Shown here in pieces: positions 35,501 through 50,500 of a stretch of 64,000 bases of DNA (within the stretch, counting starts at the first letter, position 1; each line of letters starts with the position of its first letter). The stretch is from Owenia fusiformis (lineage: Eukaryota; Annelida; Polychaeta; Sabellida; Oweniidae), in NCBI GenBank assembly GCA_903813345.2, contig CAIIXF020000003.1:14458931-14522930 (forward strand), read 5' to 3'. Made by a program: the position numbers and the translations under genes. The notes beneath the pieces were generated by a model. It worked only from the letters and a program-made list of their open reading frames with translations, was not told the DNA's origin and made no database searches.

Positions 35501-38500
35501 CAAAATGGCCGCCTAATGCGGGATTTCGCAATTATTTTCTGATCTCTTAAAAGTATGGCTATATTATACTCAAATTGAAGGAATTTCAGAGTAGATCACA
35601 ATTATGGCATTGTTTTTTTGATTTGCGCCTCTGAAAATTCAAAATGGCTGACTAGAGCAGAAATTTCGCCATTACTGATACTACAATGATTTAAAATATT
35701 TATTGAAGGTAAGAGTAGATGGTAAGAGTAGATATTACATTGTGACTGTACAGATTGATGATTTATTTAGTGTTCGTTGGGATTTGCTACTCCGTGGAGT
35801 TGCCATTTTCTAGTTATACATGAATTTATCACTGCATGATCACCAACATCTCTAGTCTTTTCCCCAGTTTTATTTTTCTCAAGATGGTACATAATTTCAA
35901 TTTCACGAAACTAGATCAAAATGTTCATTTATTGACTTGGGAGGGCTTCAGAAGACCAAAACTTTCATTTTGTGCTTCAGTTCGATGTGTATTTTCAATC
36001 ATACTTATTTAACCAGGCATTGATTTTCCACTGAATTTCACCTTGAATACTGAATAAAGTATCTCTAATGGTAACTAATCTGACTTCCTGTCGTCTCCAT
36101 ATCAACCAATTCAAGGTTATGTCTGCAGGCAAATTCTTTTTCACCTTCTTTATCTGTTCAGGTATGAATACATATTGATTAGTTATTTTAAGCTAGTTCC
36201 GCCATTCCAGGAAATGTCACTTAATCTTTATTTTAACTAGATATTCTGATTTTGAACTATGGATTCTTCTAAAACATTTGGAATATTTCCACATACTTGT
36301 TTGAAAAATATAAAATATAAAAAATGGTCATTAAATTTCATTCAAATGATGGTTCAATATCGAGTATCAAATTGGAGGTAATCATAACAATGCATCAAAC
36401 AATCAGAGGATCTCATGTATCTACATGTATACTCAGTGATCTCCCCAGTATTAAAGTGGGTGCAGCACCCACCTCATTCTAATAATAGATTTGCACCCAC
36501 CTGAGAATCCATTTGCACCCACTTGAAATGAAATCCTAGGGAGAACATTGAATTGATACTATATAATTTATGTAATGATTGACCTTTGGTTTTTGGTATC
36601 TGTAATAAATTGTTAACTCTTTAGTGCATTGCAGCCAGGAAGTGACATTTTGTTAATGCCTCAACAGGCTCGCTGGTTGCTATTATACTCACAAATTTCC
36701 AGTTTGTTTTCCATCAACTGGTGAATATTGATTTTAATGACTTTCAACACAACCTGTGTATCATTTGTAAGTGCGATAATGTTGGCGTTAATTTTGCAAT
36801 GTGTTTGTTAGAATTTGAAAAATGTAGATTTGTATGGTTTTCACTGCAATTAAACACATTGATTAATTTCAAGTTCAAAATCCAATGTTTTCCAAAATAT
36901 GACATTAGTAAAATGGTGGCAATTGTTAAATGTGTTGTTTTGTGTTTCAATTTTAACTGTATTGGATATGTAAATTGGAAAAATTTGGAAGCATGACATA
37001 TTTTTCAATATTGTTGTCATTTTACTTAATTTGGTGATTTTGGGAAATCAGACATGGCGTTTTTTCACGGAGATAAATCTCATATCTATATATCATATAC
37101 GCTCCCGCCTACTCCAGTTTAATTATTATGGGACAATTTAAAATGCTCTAAATTAAACAATTAAATGGCCCGGCCATCTTTTAACTTCACCAAACGAAAA
37201 ACAAGTCGAATTCCCTGGGATTTTGGCAGCTATTTAATTTGGTGATTTTTTTATTCGCAAAATTCGACATATTAAAACGCTTGCCAAATTAAAGACAAAT
37301 ACAGTTGGTGATATAATTAAATGACATTAAAACATCTGACATATTGATTAGAGGTGTCAGATTGATACATCACATAAATAATTGTAATCTTGAATTCCCA
37401 AGAAGGATATCCCTAAGGGGGTTAAACAATAGACTTCCTTCTACCTTTGCGCTATTATTACAGCATCTCGAATTAGAAGGGTATTGAGTTTAAAACATCA
37501 ATGAAGGCTGCTCTGTATTGGATTGACACAAATACCCTTGCTGTAGCTGCGGCTCCTTTGACGGGATGTCCACACAAGTTTGGAACTCGGTAAAAATGGA
37601 TTTGAGTTCAGTTGATTACTTGAGGCAGCCAGGAATTCCGTATGAGGCTGAACAACGATTGATGACATGTAAATGATTACTGATAACGCTGATTGGTCGA
37701 ATCTATGGTTTTTGAGAGATGATCCTGGTGGAGTGATGCATTCTGGGGAAATGGCACATTTAACAAGAGGATGCAATATGTGTTTCTCAGCAAGGCCTCC
37801 ACGTACATACCCCTGTGTGTTTCCTGCAAAGCTGTACTTTCCTTTTAGCATTTTCTTATTCACTTTAAAATATCTACACATTCCTTCATGCAATAGTTTT
37901 GTCATGTCCATATCTTGACCTTGTACGAAAAAATGACCATCGGCGATGATCAGTTTCTTTATGGGTTCCAAGGGGCCTCGTATTACCGATCCAGCATCAC
38001 TGTAAAATATTGCCCCGTATTTCGTGACAGCATCTTGTAGGATTAGTGGTTTCCAAGTGTATCGTTTTCTGCTCTCATTTCTTATATGATCTGGTATGCT
38101 TTCAGGCAAAGGATTAACTTGAACATTACACCAACTTTCAGCTTCTTTCTTTTGTTGAGGTTGTAATCCAAGATCGTACACGATTATAGTTGTGTTCGGG
38201 TCCCAGAAATGAACAGAGGCAACAAATTCCTTGAGTCCAGTAAAATACGCATTATTTGCAGCTGTAACGATTTTAACATCAGATGTTTTAAATGTTTCTG
38301 TTGTAGTTGTTGATTGGTTCGATTTTCCTAAATTTAATATGATATCTGCTTGAGTTTCATTCAATTGTGCATTCACTGACTCCAGGTCTTCTGTTTCTCG
38401 GATAATTTTTTGTCTTTCCTGATGACTCTGCTCAAGCTGAGTAGTAGCTCTATTGAATTCATCAATTACATGTAAATCATTTCTTGTTATATCAGGTAAA

Positions 38501-41500
38501 TGTTTAGAGTTCATATATAAAGTTAAAATAAGAAATAGTATGACAGAGAATATACTTCCGTACAGAATATTCGTTTTCCTATATACAGATCTCCTTCCAA
38601 AATATCTCAGTTTAAGCTTCATTATGGTATCGTTCTGTGCATTCTGTTTAAGAGAGAGATTGAAAAAATGTATGCTCAACTGAAATTATGTTACGTGTAA
38701 TGACACTTTTGCAAGAAGCAGTATTATAAGCTATGAAGGCTGATAGAAATATTGTTTATATTGATTAAAAGGTGTCAGTGTGTTTGAGTCTGTGGAATGT
38801 CTTTTGAGAGATTTGTCAATAACATGAACGTTGAAATAGATTGTTCGCAATGGCAAGTGAAACATTCTTTGGCAGAACCAAGGGTGCTCCACTTACACAA
38901 TGTATGTTTAAAGAGAAAAATGACCAGGTTGCAAAATATATATTTAAAGACAAACTTTAGAACACCTTTTCTTCGAGATTGCTGCTGAATTGAAAATTTT
39001 CCCCATTTCATGAAGAAAATGTGAATTCTGATAACTCTGATGCCACATCTGAACAAAATTAAATGTAGGCTAATGTCTTGAATAGGACCTTTGTTCAAGA
39101 AAGAATTATCAATAATGGCTGCTCAGTTTTTGAAATCTTAAAATGTAACCCTATAGTGCTCAAAATGTAACTCTGTAAGTACTCACAATAATAATTGAGG
39201 GTTCCTCTGTAGCCAGCTTTTACCGAGGGGGATATATTTGATGTAGTAAAACTGGAAATTTTACATATAATTTTCTCAAAGGGCACAAGAAACTGCAGAA
39301 ATAAATAAAAAAAATCTTCAAATAAAAGAATTGAAATTAGATTAGCTCAGAGACTAAGAAAAGTGTAAGCAAGTATCTAACATTTTTACTGATTGCTCTA
39401 AAGCACAATGAATGGAAAGATCAATTTCAAGGGAATATGGCCAGGAATCTATATTTTTATTGATTCTACTTCTGTACTGTTTTTTAGTAAAGCTGTGATA
39501 AGAGATAATCATACGTTTGGGCTGATATAAAGATGGCAGCATCAGAATCCTGTTATGTTTTTCTCTAAAGAGAATTATAAACAAGAGATCATTTTAAAAA
39601 AATGAAGGCTCGTGTGAAGGAGATGTTTGCAGTGTTGTAATGAATTGTATTGATAAATAGGGATGCTTACTTTTAACGCGGTTGTAATTTACCGAACGGC
39701 AAAAGTAGAAAATATCCGAACATTTTGAACTGATTAAGATCTTTAAATTGTGAAGGTCTGAGTACCTGGACCTCTTAGAAAACATCCAAACATATCAAAA
39801 AGTGAAGATGGGTCAATTTGATTCTCGTTCTCCGAAGGTATTAATAAAATAGTTAAATAAACCATGGGCTTTCAACTAGAGTTGAAAGCCCATGAATAAA
39901 CACAGGTCAATAACCATGCCATCTTTATTTTAAAATTATTTCTATTACTCTAGTCTATAGAAAGATTTCAGTTAAGCTATCAGTCAGTCTATTGCTCAAC
40001 CTCAATAAGGATGCATGAAGATTTGCCATCATGAGGTTTAAAGGGAAACATCACCTAAGGAGATACATATACAGGAAAATGGGGATTTTGTTTACAAGTA
40101 TGTTATCTATATTGTTTCTCATAACTTTAGATATATACTTCAGACATTTGCCTGACATTAAACAAAATGATGTATCCATAATTGATGGATTTCATAGAAG
40201 GCTACCAAAGCAGGATAATAATGAAGAACAAATACCGATGCCACATATTGAGGATCTGAAGTTAATAAAAGGACAATTGAATGATCTCCAAGCAGATATA
40301 TTAGATTTGAAAAAATCAAACAAATCGTCCACAGCTATGAACGAAACATTTAAAACATCTGATATTAAAATCGTAACAGCTGCAAATAATGCATATTTTT
40401 CTGGACTCAAGGAGTTTGTTGCCTCTGTTCATTTCTGGGACCCAAACACAACTATAGTACTATACGATCTTGGACTACAACCTGAACAAAAGAAAGAAGC
40501 TAAGAGTTGGTGTAATGTTCAAGTTAATCCTTTGCCTGAAAGCACACCAGATCATATAAGAAATGAGAGCAGAAAACGATATACTTGGAAACCACTAATC
40601 ATACAAGATGCTGTCACAAAATATGGGGCCATATTTTTCAGTGATGCTGGATCAGTAATACGAGGCCCCTTGGAACCTATTAAGAAACTGATTATAGCTG
40701 ATGGTCATTTTTTCGCACAAGGTCAGGATATGGACATGACAAGACTATTGCATGAAGGAATGTGTAGATATTTTAAAGTGAATAAGACACTGCTTAAAGG
40801 AAAGTACAGCTTTGCAGGAGGTATCCACGGTTATGTACGTGGAGGTCTTGCTGAAAAACATATACTAAGTCCTCTTGTAGAATGTGCCATTACCCCAGAA
40901 TGTTTCACCCCTGCAGGATCCTCTCTTAGAAATCATAGATATGACCAATCAGCGCTATCAGTAATCATTTACACATCATCAATTACCGTCCAACCTCATA
41001 CTGAATTCCTGGCTGCCTCAAGTAAACAGTTGAATCCAAATCCATTTTTACCTAGTTCCAAAATTGTGTGGACTTCTCGTCAAATGAGCCAGAGCTACAG
41101 CAAGGGTATTTGTGTCAGACCAAAACAAAGCTGATGTTTTAAACTCACTGCAAGTACAAGATCTATAGCCCCCCCCCCTCCCCCTCTATGTCCCATTGAG
41201 AACTGTAGTACAGTAAAATCCATATATCTGAACACCTGTCTAATCCCAACACCTTCCAATTTGAACACTTTTTTTCGGTCCCATTTTTTCCTCCCATTGA
41301 CTCACATGTTAAGAAAACTTGAAATCTGAACACCTCCTAATCTGAACAGTGAACAACCAGATTTGAAAAACTGACCTGTCTAATCTGAACATTTTTATCA
41401 GAAATCAAATGTCTGGACATTTCAATAATAGCCACATATTGAGTCAATGTTATAGTTGTTATTTATCTTTAGATATGCAATGTAATCAAAGAACCAATAT

Positions 41501-44500
41501 TGTCCTAATTAACTTATTTAAGTCTCAGTAACATCCCTAATTGTGGAAAACAACAGGATGCATTGGAAAGGTGTGAATACAGGATTTCATTGGATTATCC
41601 TTTTAAAAAAGAACTGAATGTTTTATGCTTGGATAAAGAGAAAGGTGTGAATCAAGAAGTTAATTGATTTACCATTATTGGAAAAACCATGAATGTTTTT
41701 GATTTGGATTAAGAGAAAGGTTAGAATCTAGGAGATACTTGGTTTATCCCTATTGGAAATTAACTGAATGTTTTTGATTTGGATTATAAACTGTTTTATA
41801 TCCCATGGGTCTGTTATGATAGCTAAAATTCAATCATTAAATGTTTTATAATCACAAAGACAACACAGACACATTTGCAGACAAGATTGTGTCATGAGGA
41901 AGAGAAAAAATTCAACTTCGTATAAATATCCTATCACTAAAATGCCTCCTAAAAATGCATACATCTGACATCCTGAATGCCCTTGATATTTTGAAAGATT
42001 ATACATCATCTCGAATGAACACGCATGAAAAATTCTTTTTACTTGAAGAGGATATCTACTCAAATATTGCTAATGCTAAAAGTGCCATGAAACAAACAAC
42101 AATGAACGACTTTTTCAAGCTAAAGTAAAGCAGTGCTATATAACCATAATATGGGATAAGTCATTTAATAAGCATAAGATTTCGTACGAGACTATCATAT
42201 ACTTATACAGTGTATTACAAAGTTTTTGCAAAATTGTTCAAAATGCAAATAAAACATAGCATATACATGTAGGCTATAGGCCTATTGTAGAATAAACTCA
42301 ACAACCACATGTTTTGTTTTCTGACTTAACAATACCAACAGTATCCTCAAAATTTAAACACCTGCCAAATTGAACGCTTTTGGCTGGTCCCGTGGGTGTT
42401 CGGATTAGACAGGTTTTACTGTTCATAAAATAAGTAAATTATTATTTGAGGCACTCTTAAGCTCCTAGGGTTGCCGTCCTAGCTTGGATAATAGATTTCT
42501 AACGGATGATGCTCAGCCTCCTAAAAGTCAACTTGGATATGGAAGACGGATGCATGCCACCCTCTTGTCTCAGCTTCCTTTGCATCATGGTACTTCGTTG
42601 CTTTAATCTCAAGTGAAACCTCCAGTCTATCCTTCCATGGGACTAGTTCAATGATGATAATGGTCTTGGTTGAACTGGAAGGCATAACCCTGTCTGTGCG
42701 CAACGTTGTTACAACCACATTCTGTGAAAATACTAGTTTCTGATGGAGATCTACCTGAAGTTGCCTGTCTGTTGCTTTTGCTATGATGCTCGACTTTGTT
42801 TTTGGTTTTGGGGTGTTTGTAGTTTTGGGGGTCCCTTCCCTGATGAAACCTATAAGCAATTTTGCTGTTGGGTGGTCATACCTCTATTGGCTATACCTCT
42901 CTCCTGGTCTATGCACTATTTTTGCCTGACATTTCGTATACCCTTTCGCTGTCTAAATTTGAAAAATTAAAGTTTTCAAGGTTAAAGGTCTATGTAGAAA
43001 TTCAAATGTCAAGGTGACCTACAGTAAAAAAAAAAGAAAGTTGACTTTATGTTTTATTTGAATGCTATATTGTTGATCCTTGATGAACTGAACACTGAAA
43101 TAAATCAAAAATTGAATAAAAGTGACATTTTTATTTAAGATAAATACGCAAAACATGTTCACATGTACACACTCTGGGTTATATGTTACTTTAAAGTACA
43201 ATATTAAAGGAACGTTCCTGGGCAAACCTTTTCTATCCTGATGTGATAGTCATAATCATATATATACTTTCCATATTTAGCAAAACATGGGGAAATGTTT
43301 TAATATAGTCAATATTGATAATTTAGAAATGAAGTGCTCATTTCCAGTAAGCTGCCATCTTTTAAGATTTTACTCAGGAAGTGATGTCATCGACTCTCAA
43401 CTTTCATGACCTTGCATATAACAGGATAGGAAAATAGCACAATATCACTTCTAGATGAGTGATCCTTACTTTATGCGCACAAATATGTTCAGAGCTTGTC
43501 AGCTTAGAATAAAAGAAGAGACTTTTAGAAGGATTAAATCATAGACAAAATTGAAAAAGAATATTCAGCTGGTTTTGTAATTCTTAATAGCTCCTTATAC
43601 TGTTATATGCAAAGTTGAGAGTCGATGACATCACTTCCTGAGTGAAATATTAAAAGATGGCAGCCTACTGGAATTTGGCACTACATTTTCAAGTGATCAA
43701 TATTGACCATATCAAAACATTTTTCCCTGTTTTGCTAAATATGGAAAGTATATATATGGTTATAGCTACCATATTAGGAGAGAAATGGTCTGGCCAGGAA
43801 TATTCCTTTAAGGTTATTTGTCTGGGGTACATTTCTCTGTTAGCATCCATGAATTTATGAATTCATGAGTCTTGAATTTAGTTCTTTAACTATTACATCA
43901 TGATTTCATGGTAACAACAAGGGAATTATGAATTTATTGCTATTAAAACCCACAACACAATAGAATAAATTGTATTTTATTCTAAATAATGTACAGTTGT
44001 AACAAAAGAAGAGTACATTCTTTTTCTATTGTTTTTAAGGAACGGTCACTTGGCAAACTATCAAAAACAAGTGTGCCACAAAAGATGTATCAATAGCTGA
44101 ATAGTTAATACAAATGAAATCAAACTTTACAGTTGAATAGTACAGTGTAAGCTTAAATTGGTCATGGATCATTTACCTTTCATAAGAATCAGTGTGGGTT
44201 TAAGGACACATATTAAAGCCTTTTATGTTTAACATGTACATAAGGCATCATTCCATGTGATGACAAGAACAAAAGCCATTTCACTTTTTGCATTATATCT
44301 CTTAACTTTTAAAATATTGTTTATTTTATGTGCAGTTAGTTTAGATTTTCATTTTGATTATTGTTTTTACAATATTTTACTCTAAGCAGCAGTTGTAAAG
44401 TTCAATAAGCTCTGCACTAGAGATTGCTTTTAAACACTAAATCTTGTTAAAAGCAACTTATATTATAATCAACAGACCATAAAAATGCAGAGTCTATGAC

Positions 44501-47500
44501 TCTTATTTCCTCGAAAAGTAAATATATCCATCTGGTATTGCTTAATGTGCTGCAATTTGATCATATCATATCTCAATGTTTCTCCTTATGAACTTATATT
44601 CCTGTATATCAAATAGGATAGACAGACATCTTCAGTTTTTCACTTCGGACAAAAATGCTGGTCAAAAATCAAATTTACATGACAGTAAATTAAAAATACT
44701 TGTTTCACCACAGGCTTTCAATAGTAACCATTTTATCATACCCTACTAGAGTTCATTTTGTATATAAATGAAAAATAATTTGGGGAATCCACTAAGAGGT
44801 TTCCCCAAATTTATCGTTGTTACGGAAATTACATCACATAACATTGGATTTCCACAAGAGAGGCTACGAGTATTACATCATCAATATATGATTGATGGTA
44901 TGGAGACATTCATTGTGACATTTGTTTTTGGAGATTCCTGACAACGGACACTTTCAGTTTCGTTATAAGAGCCCTTTGACATTCAATTGGAAATTGAAAG
45001 AGTATTTATTACATTTAGTTAATGAAAAGGAATCAAATTGATATATACATCCTTTAACATGGCTGAAACTTCTTAAACTACTAGAGGTCAACGTTTTATT
45101 GCACATAAAACTTATATATCAGAAATATAATATGGGTATGTCATTTGTTTAAAATATGAATATGTTTTCCAATACAGCACAGTAGTCTTTTAATTCCTTC
45201 TTTTTTATTTTTTATTTTTTACAAAAATGCAACATTGAAATGGACTTAAACTCCGTCAAAATAGCTATCTAGGTCAAAAATAGTTCCCACATGGGAATGA
45301 ATGCCCTGCTCTTTGAACTTTGGGAAATATTTCTGTGTTTTGACTATTCATTTCCATTAGATATAAACTAAGAATAATCTATCGTTTAAAGTGTGCTCAA
45401 AAGGATACCTACTATACGTGACATTACTCATATCCCTTGAGTGAATCTAGAAAGTAGACACATTAATTATATCTCGTGATTCTAAATGAAAATGCCTATT
45501 CAGAGTAAACTAAGTGCATGGAACTTGGTTATTTGAATGTTTATTTTTGACGGCGGTCAGTGGATGGCGGTTGGTGGTTGGCGATCAGCGTCTGTAAGAA
45601 ATTCTTACAACTTCTAATAACTTAACAAATACTGTATAGACTGACTTCAATTTTTTGCAAAATCATCTGCATGAGTCATTTTACAATAGACTGTAACTTT
45701 GCTATATCGAGTTCTACAAAGCTTACATCTTCCCATCCTCAAACACAGGGCTGAAGACATCATCCGCTCTGTTCCATCAATCCATATCTAGAGCTCTGCA
45801 TTTGCTGGAGAGGGTGTGCCATTATAAAGTGAAACCTGTATGTTCAGAACACCTTTCTAATCTAAACACCTCTCAATGTGAGCACCTTTCCTCCCAGAGG
45901 GAAACCTTGAAACCTGAACACATAATGCTAATCCAAACACTTGGCCAGTCCAAGTGGCGTTCGGATTAGACAGGTTTTTATTATGTCACCACCAAAAGTG
46001 GTGACATATTGTTATGGTCTCCGTTTTTTTTGCGACGGCGGTTGGTGGTTGGCGTCCGGCGGTTGGCGTCCGGCGGTTGGCGTCCGGCGGTTGGCGTCCG
46101 GCGTCTGTAACAATTTCTTACAACTTCCTATAACTTAACAAATACTCTTTAGACTGACTTCAATTTTTTTCTGAATCATCTACATGTTCTCAGAAGTTCA
46201 AATCTGACTTTAGATTTGACATTTGACCTTCAATGACCTTCTCAAGGTCAAAAAGGTCTTTTTTCAACTTGCTTCACATTGACTAAATTTTTTTTCAAAA
46301 TCATCTACATGTTCTCAGAAATTCAAATCTGACTTTAGATTTGACATTTCACCTTCAATGACCTTCTCAAGGTCAAAAAAGTCAAAAAGGTCTGTTTTCA
46401 ACTTGCTTCAAATTGACTAATTTTTTTTTCAAAATCATCTACTTGTTCTCAGAAATTCAAATCTGACTTAAGATTTGACTTAAGATTTGACATTTGACCT
46501 TCAATGACCTTCTCAAGGTCAAAAAAGGTCAAAAAGGTCTGTTTTCAACTTGCTTCAAATTGACTAAAATATTTTTTCAAAATCATCTACATGTTCTCAG
46601 AAATTCAAATCTGACTTTAGATTTGACGTTTGACCTTCAATTACCTTCTCAAGGTCAAAAAAGGTCAACAAAGGTCAAAAAGGTATGTTTTCAACTTGCT
46701 TCAAATTGACTAATTTTTTTTTTAAAAATCATCTACGTGTTCTCAGAAATTCAAATCTGACTTAAGATTTGACATTTGACCTTCAATGACCTTCTCAAGG
46801 TCCAAAAAGGTCAAAAAGGTCTGTTTTCAACTTGCTTCAAATTGACTAAAAAAAAATTTCAAAATCATCTACGTGTTCTCAGAAATTCAAATCTGACTTT
46901 AGATTTGACTTAAGATTTGACATTTGACCTTCAATGACCTTCTCAAAGTCAAAAAAGGTCAAAAAGGTCTTTTTTCAACTTGCTTCAAATCGACTAAATT
47001 TTTTTTTCAAAATCATCTACATGTTCTCAGAAATTCAAATCTGACTTTAGATTTGACATTTGACCTTCAATGACCTTCTCAATGTCAAAAAAGGTCAAAA
47101 AGGTATTTTTTCATCTTGCTTCAAATTGACTAATTTTTTTTTTCAAAATCATCTACATGTTCTCAGAAATTCAAATATGACTTTAGATTTGACATTTGAC
47201 CTTCAATGACCTTCTCAAGGTCAAAAAAGGTCAAAAAGGTCTTTTTTCAACTTGCTTCAAATTGACTAATTTTTTTTTGAAAATCATCTACATGTTCTCA
47301 GAAATTCAAATCTGACTTTAGATTTGACATTTGACCTTTAATGACCTTCTCAATGTCAAAAAAGGTCAAAAAGGTATTTTTTCATCTTGCTTCAAATTGA
47401 CTAAATTTTTTTTCAAAATCATCTTCATGTTCTCAGAAATTCAAATATGACTTTAGATTTGACATTTGACCTTCAATGACCTTCTCAAGGTCAAAAAAGG

Positions 47501-50500
47501 TCAAACAGGTCTTTTTTCAACTTGCTTCAAATTGACTAATTTTTTTTTCAAAATCATCTACATGTTCTCAGAAATTCAAATCTGACTTTAGATTTGACAT
47601 TTGACCTTTAATGACCTTCTCAAGGTCAAAAAAGGTCAAAAAGGTCTGCAAAAAGGATTGCTTCAAATTGACCCAATTTTTTTTTCAAAATCATCTACAT
47701 CTTTTCAGAAGTTCAAATTTGACTTTACAAGTTCTCAGAAGTTCAAATCTGACTTAAGTTTGAACTCATAATATTGTGAGCAACTAGGTGGTGACATTTT
47801 GTCATGTTAATGCCTTGTACTGTACACTGTATATGCCATCTTCGCACGCTCGGTCTTCACTGCGTTTATTGTCGGGAGCCGAGTGATTGAAGATGGTATA
47901 TGCCATGTGGGTTATATTGATTGATGATGATTGATGTTGATTAGTTTGGAGAAAAAAATTTGTGGCCTTGCAAATCTAAATAAACATGTTACATCAAATG
48001 ATGTTCTTCTCAATGCAAAATGAAATAGAACTGCATTTTGCAAATTAATAAATCTCTGCTCTCTATGATTGTAGGCTGATATGGAAGTATCAACAGAGTC
48101 GGAAGAAAACCAGAAAAGTAAGTATTTTGAGTACTGAGTATGATTTTCCAAATTTGAGTATTGAGTAGGGTTCTGTATATTGAGTATTCTTCTTCTTAAT
48201 GATAGTATTGATTATGCTTTCTATTATTGTATTGAGTATGATTTTTCAAATTTTGAGTATTGAGTACGATTTTGCATATTTTACTATTGAGTATTATTTT
48301 GCTAATTTGACTATTGAGTACAATTGCCAAATAAAAGTTCAGTCATCTATAGCAAGTAATTTTCCCTTGATATACTTGCAAAGTCATCCATTGTGCTTTA
48401 CAATGTCCATGTATATGCCCTATATTTCAGGTAAATTAGAGGACGTTGAAAAATTCATGTCGAGCACTGAGCTCAGTAGACTACTACAGGAGTTACTTGG
48501 GGCTTATATAATGATGGAGGAATATTTCATGAGAGAAATGCTCACTAAGGTTTGCATTATGGACAAGCAAGAGTTACTATGGCTGTGAAACCTGTAGGGT
48601 ATCTGGTTTCCATAGTATGAGGGTATATCACAGGTTTTGGCAACCATGTTTACTCCTGAGTGTCCTTAGTATAGATAAATATCAGTATCACCCCAGTCTC
48701 TGATAAACAGAAAATTTCAAAGATCTTAAGTATAAAAGTCTTCAATAAAAATGGCAAAATGTTTCAATAAAAAATGGCCTAGTTGAATTTTGAAATTTTA
48801 GAGAATAAATATTTTTTGATAAAAAAAATCTGGATTACTAGAAATAAATAATTTTTAACTGACCTTTGAATGACCTTGAACATATGTTTTGTATATGCAG
48901 GCTGTCAACATGGACACTGCGGAGCCCGGTTCCCAGACTTCCAGTATGGTGGATGATACATTCTTTATTGTAAAGAAATGTGTAAGGTTAGTGTATGAAA
49001 TATCATGTGTTACAGTGATCTCCCCAGGAATTCATAATATCCTTGTGCTATATTGCCATAGCTTGTTCTTCTTGGCATGCCAGTAGGTGCCAAATAGATC
49101 TTGTTAGGCGACATCGTAGCATGTTCGTTTGGCTGAATGCAATGAAGTCTTGGTGTGTGAAGATGATTAGGCAATGGGCTCGTGAATTTCAATTTCAACT
49201 GAAAATAAGAATCGACTAGAGTTATTCAAAGGCATAATAACTTCATTTTAGATATAACCTCTCAAATTTTCTTTATTATTGTAAAAGAATGTCTAAACAG
49301 TTTAGAGATAATTTTTAACTCCTTTAAAACTTTGATACCTTTTTTACTTATATAATAGTTCCAAGGATTTTTTCCATTCATATACCTATTTGTCATCTTC
49401 AATTGCTAACTCATATGAATTTTTTTATTGTTACAGGGGGCACCATACACCTTTCAGTGGTGTCTCGCTCCCTTCATCAATTTTGTATTGTTTGTATGTA
49501 CATATATTTAATAAATTGAAATTGAAATTGATAAATGCATTACAGAAGAGCGATGTCAAGCTCCAGTATAGATGGCGTATGTGCTATGCTGAATCACACG
49601 TGCACACTTCTCGAGCAGGACTATCGGGAAGTTCTGTATGGCAGACTGCGGGCAGGCTTTCCATCAGGTTTTGACTTCCAACAAGCTTATAACCTAGTGC
49701 AGACTTCATTCCAACAGGGGAAACTTCAAGGCCAAGACAATGAAAAGCAGAAGTCACTGTTTTTGGTAAGCATTCCTAAATAAGGATGACACATTTTGGC
49801 TTATTTGTCATTATGTCACCACCAAAAACGATGGTCTCCAACTTGTTTGTGGAGTGCATTCAGCATTTGCATGTTAATGCCTAGTTTGAATATACATGTA
49901 CACAGACCCTTATCCAGCTTTTAGGGAGGGAGCTCTAAATACAGAGGCAATTTTTCACTTCACATAATCTTAAGAATGGCTATCTTTCCAATGAATCTTT
50001 ACAGAAATTTATTGAAGAAGCTTCAGGGAAGGAGCTCTCAAAATGAGACGGGTTCTTTATATCCAAGGGGTGCGTCTCGATTTTTCAGCATCTAGATACA
50101 GAACTAAACCTAGTCTTGCATCAAGCCTTTGCCTATTATTAATAATTTCCCTCCTAACCTGACTACACATAATGTGTATAAATCAGGGGGTACACAAGGC
50201 GGCTACATATTTTTGTGAAATATTTATTTTTCATCACAGATCAGGGAAATTTTATTTTTTCTCTTTAAGATTTGAGAGTATGCCTGTGCATAGTTGGCGT
50301 GCATGTGGCTACACTCCTGTAAATGAATAACTATTTTTGATTAAGTTGTGTGCTATTTTGTAGACATCTTTGAACAATGCAGAAGTGAGCAGTGAATTTA
50401 TACAAACACTTAAGAAATCTCTTGAGGAGGAAGCTTCCAGGTTATATGCTGGCTCAACAGAACATGTTTTGGCAAAACTTGAGGTACATTCTTTTCAAAT

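Noticed and set aside
38623-38679. Longer N-terminus for DUF1647 copy 1
   Set aside because: The extension begins with TTG. The ATG at 38622 aligns with the start of the paralogue at 40031.
46494-46709. Plus-strand open frame in the satellite
   Set aside because: The frame is an accident of the tandem units and changes with every homopolymer difference.
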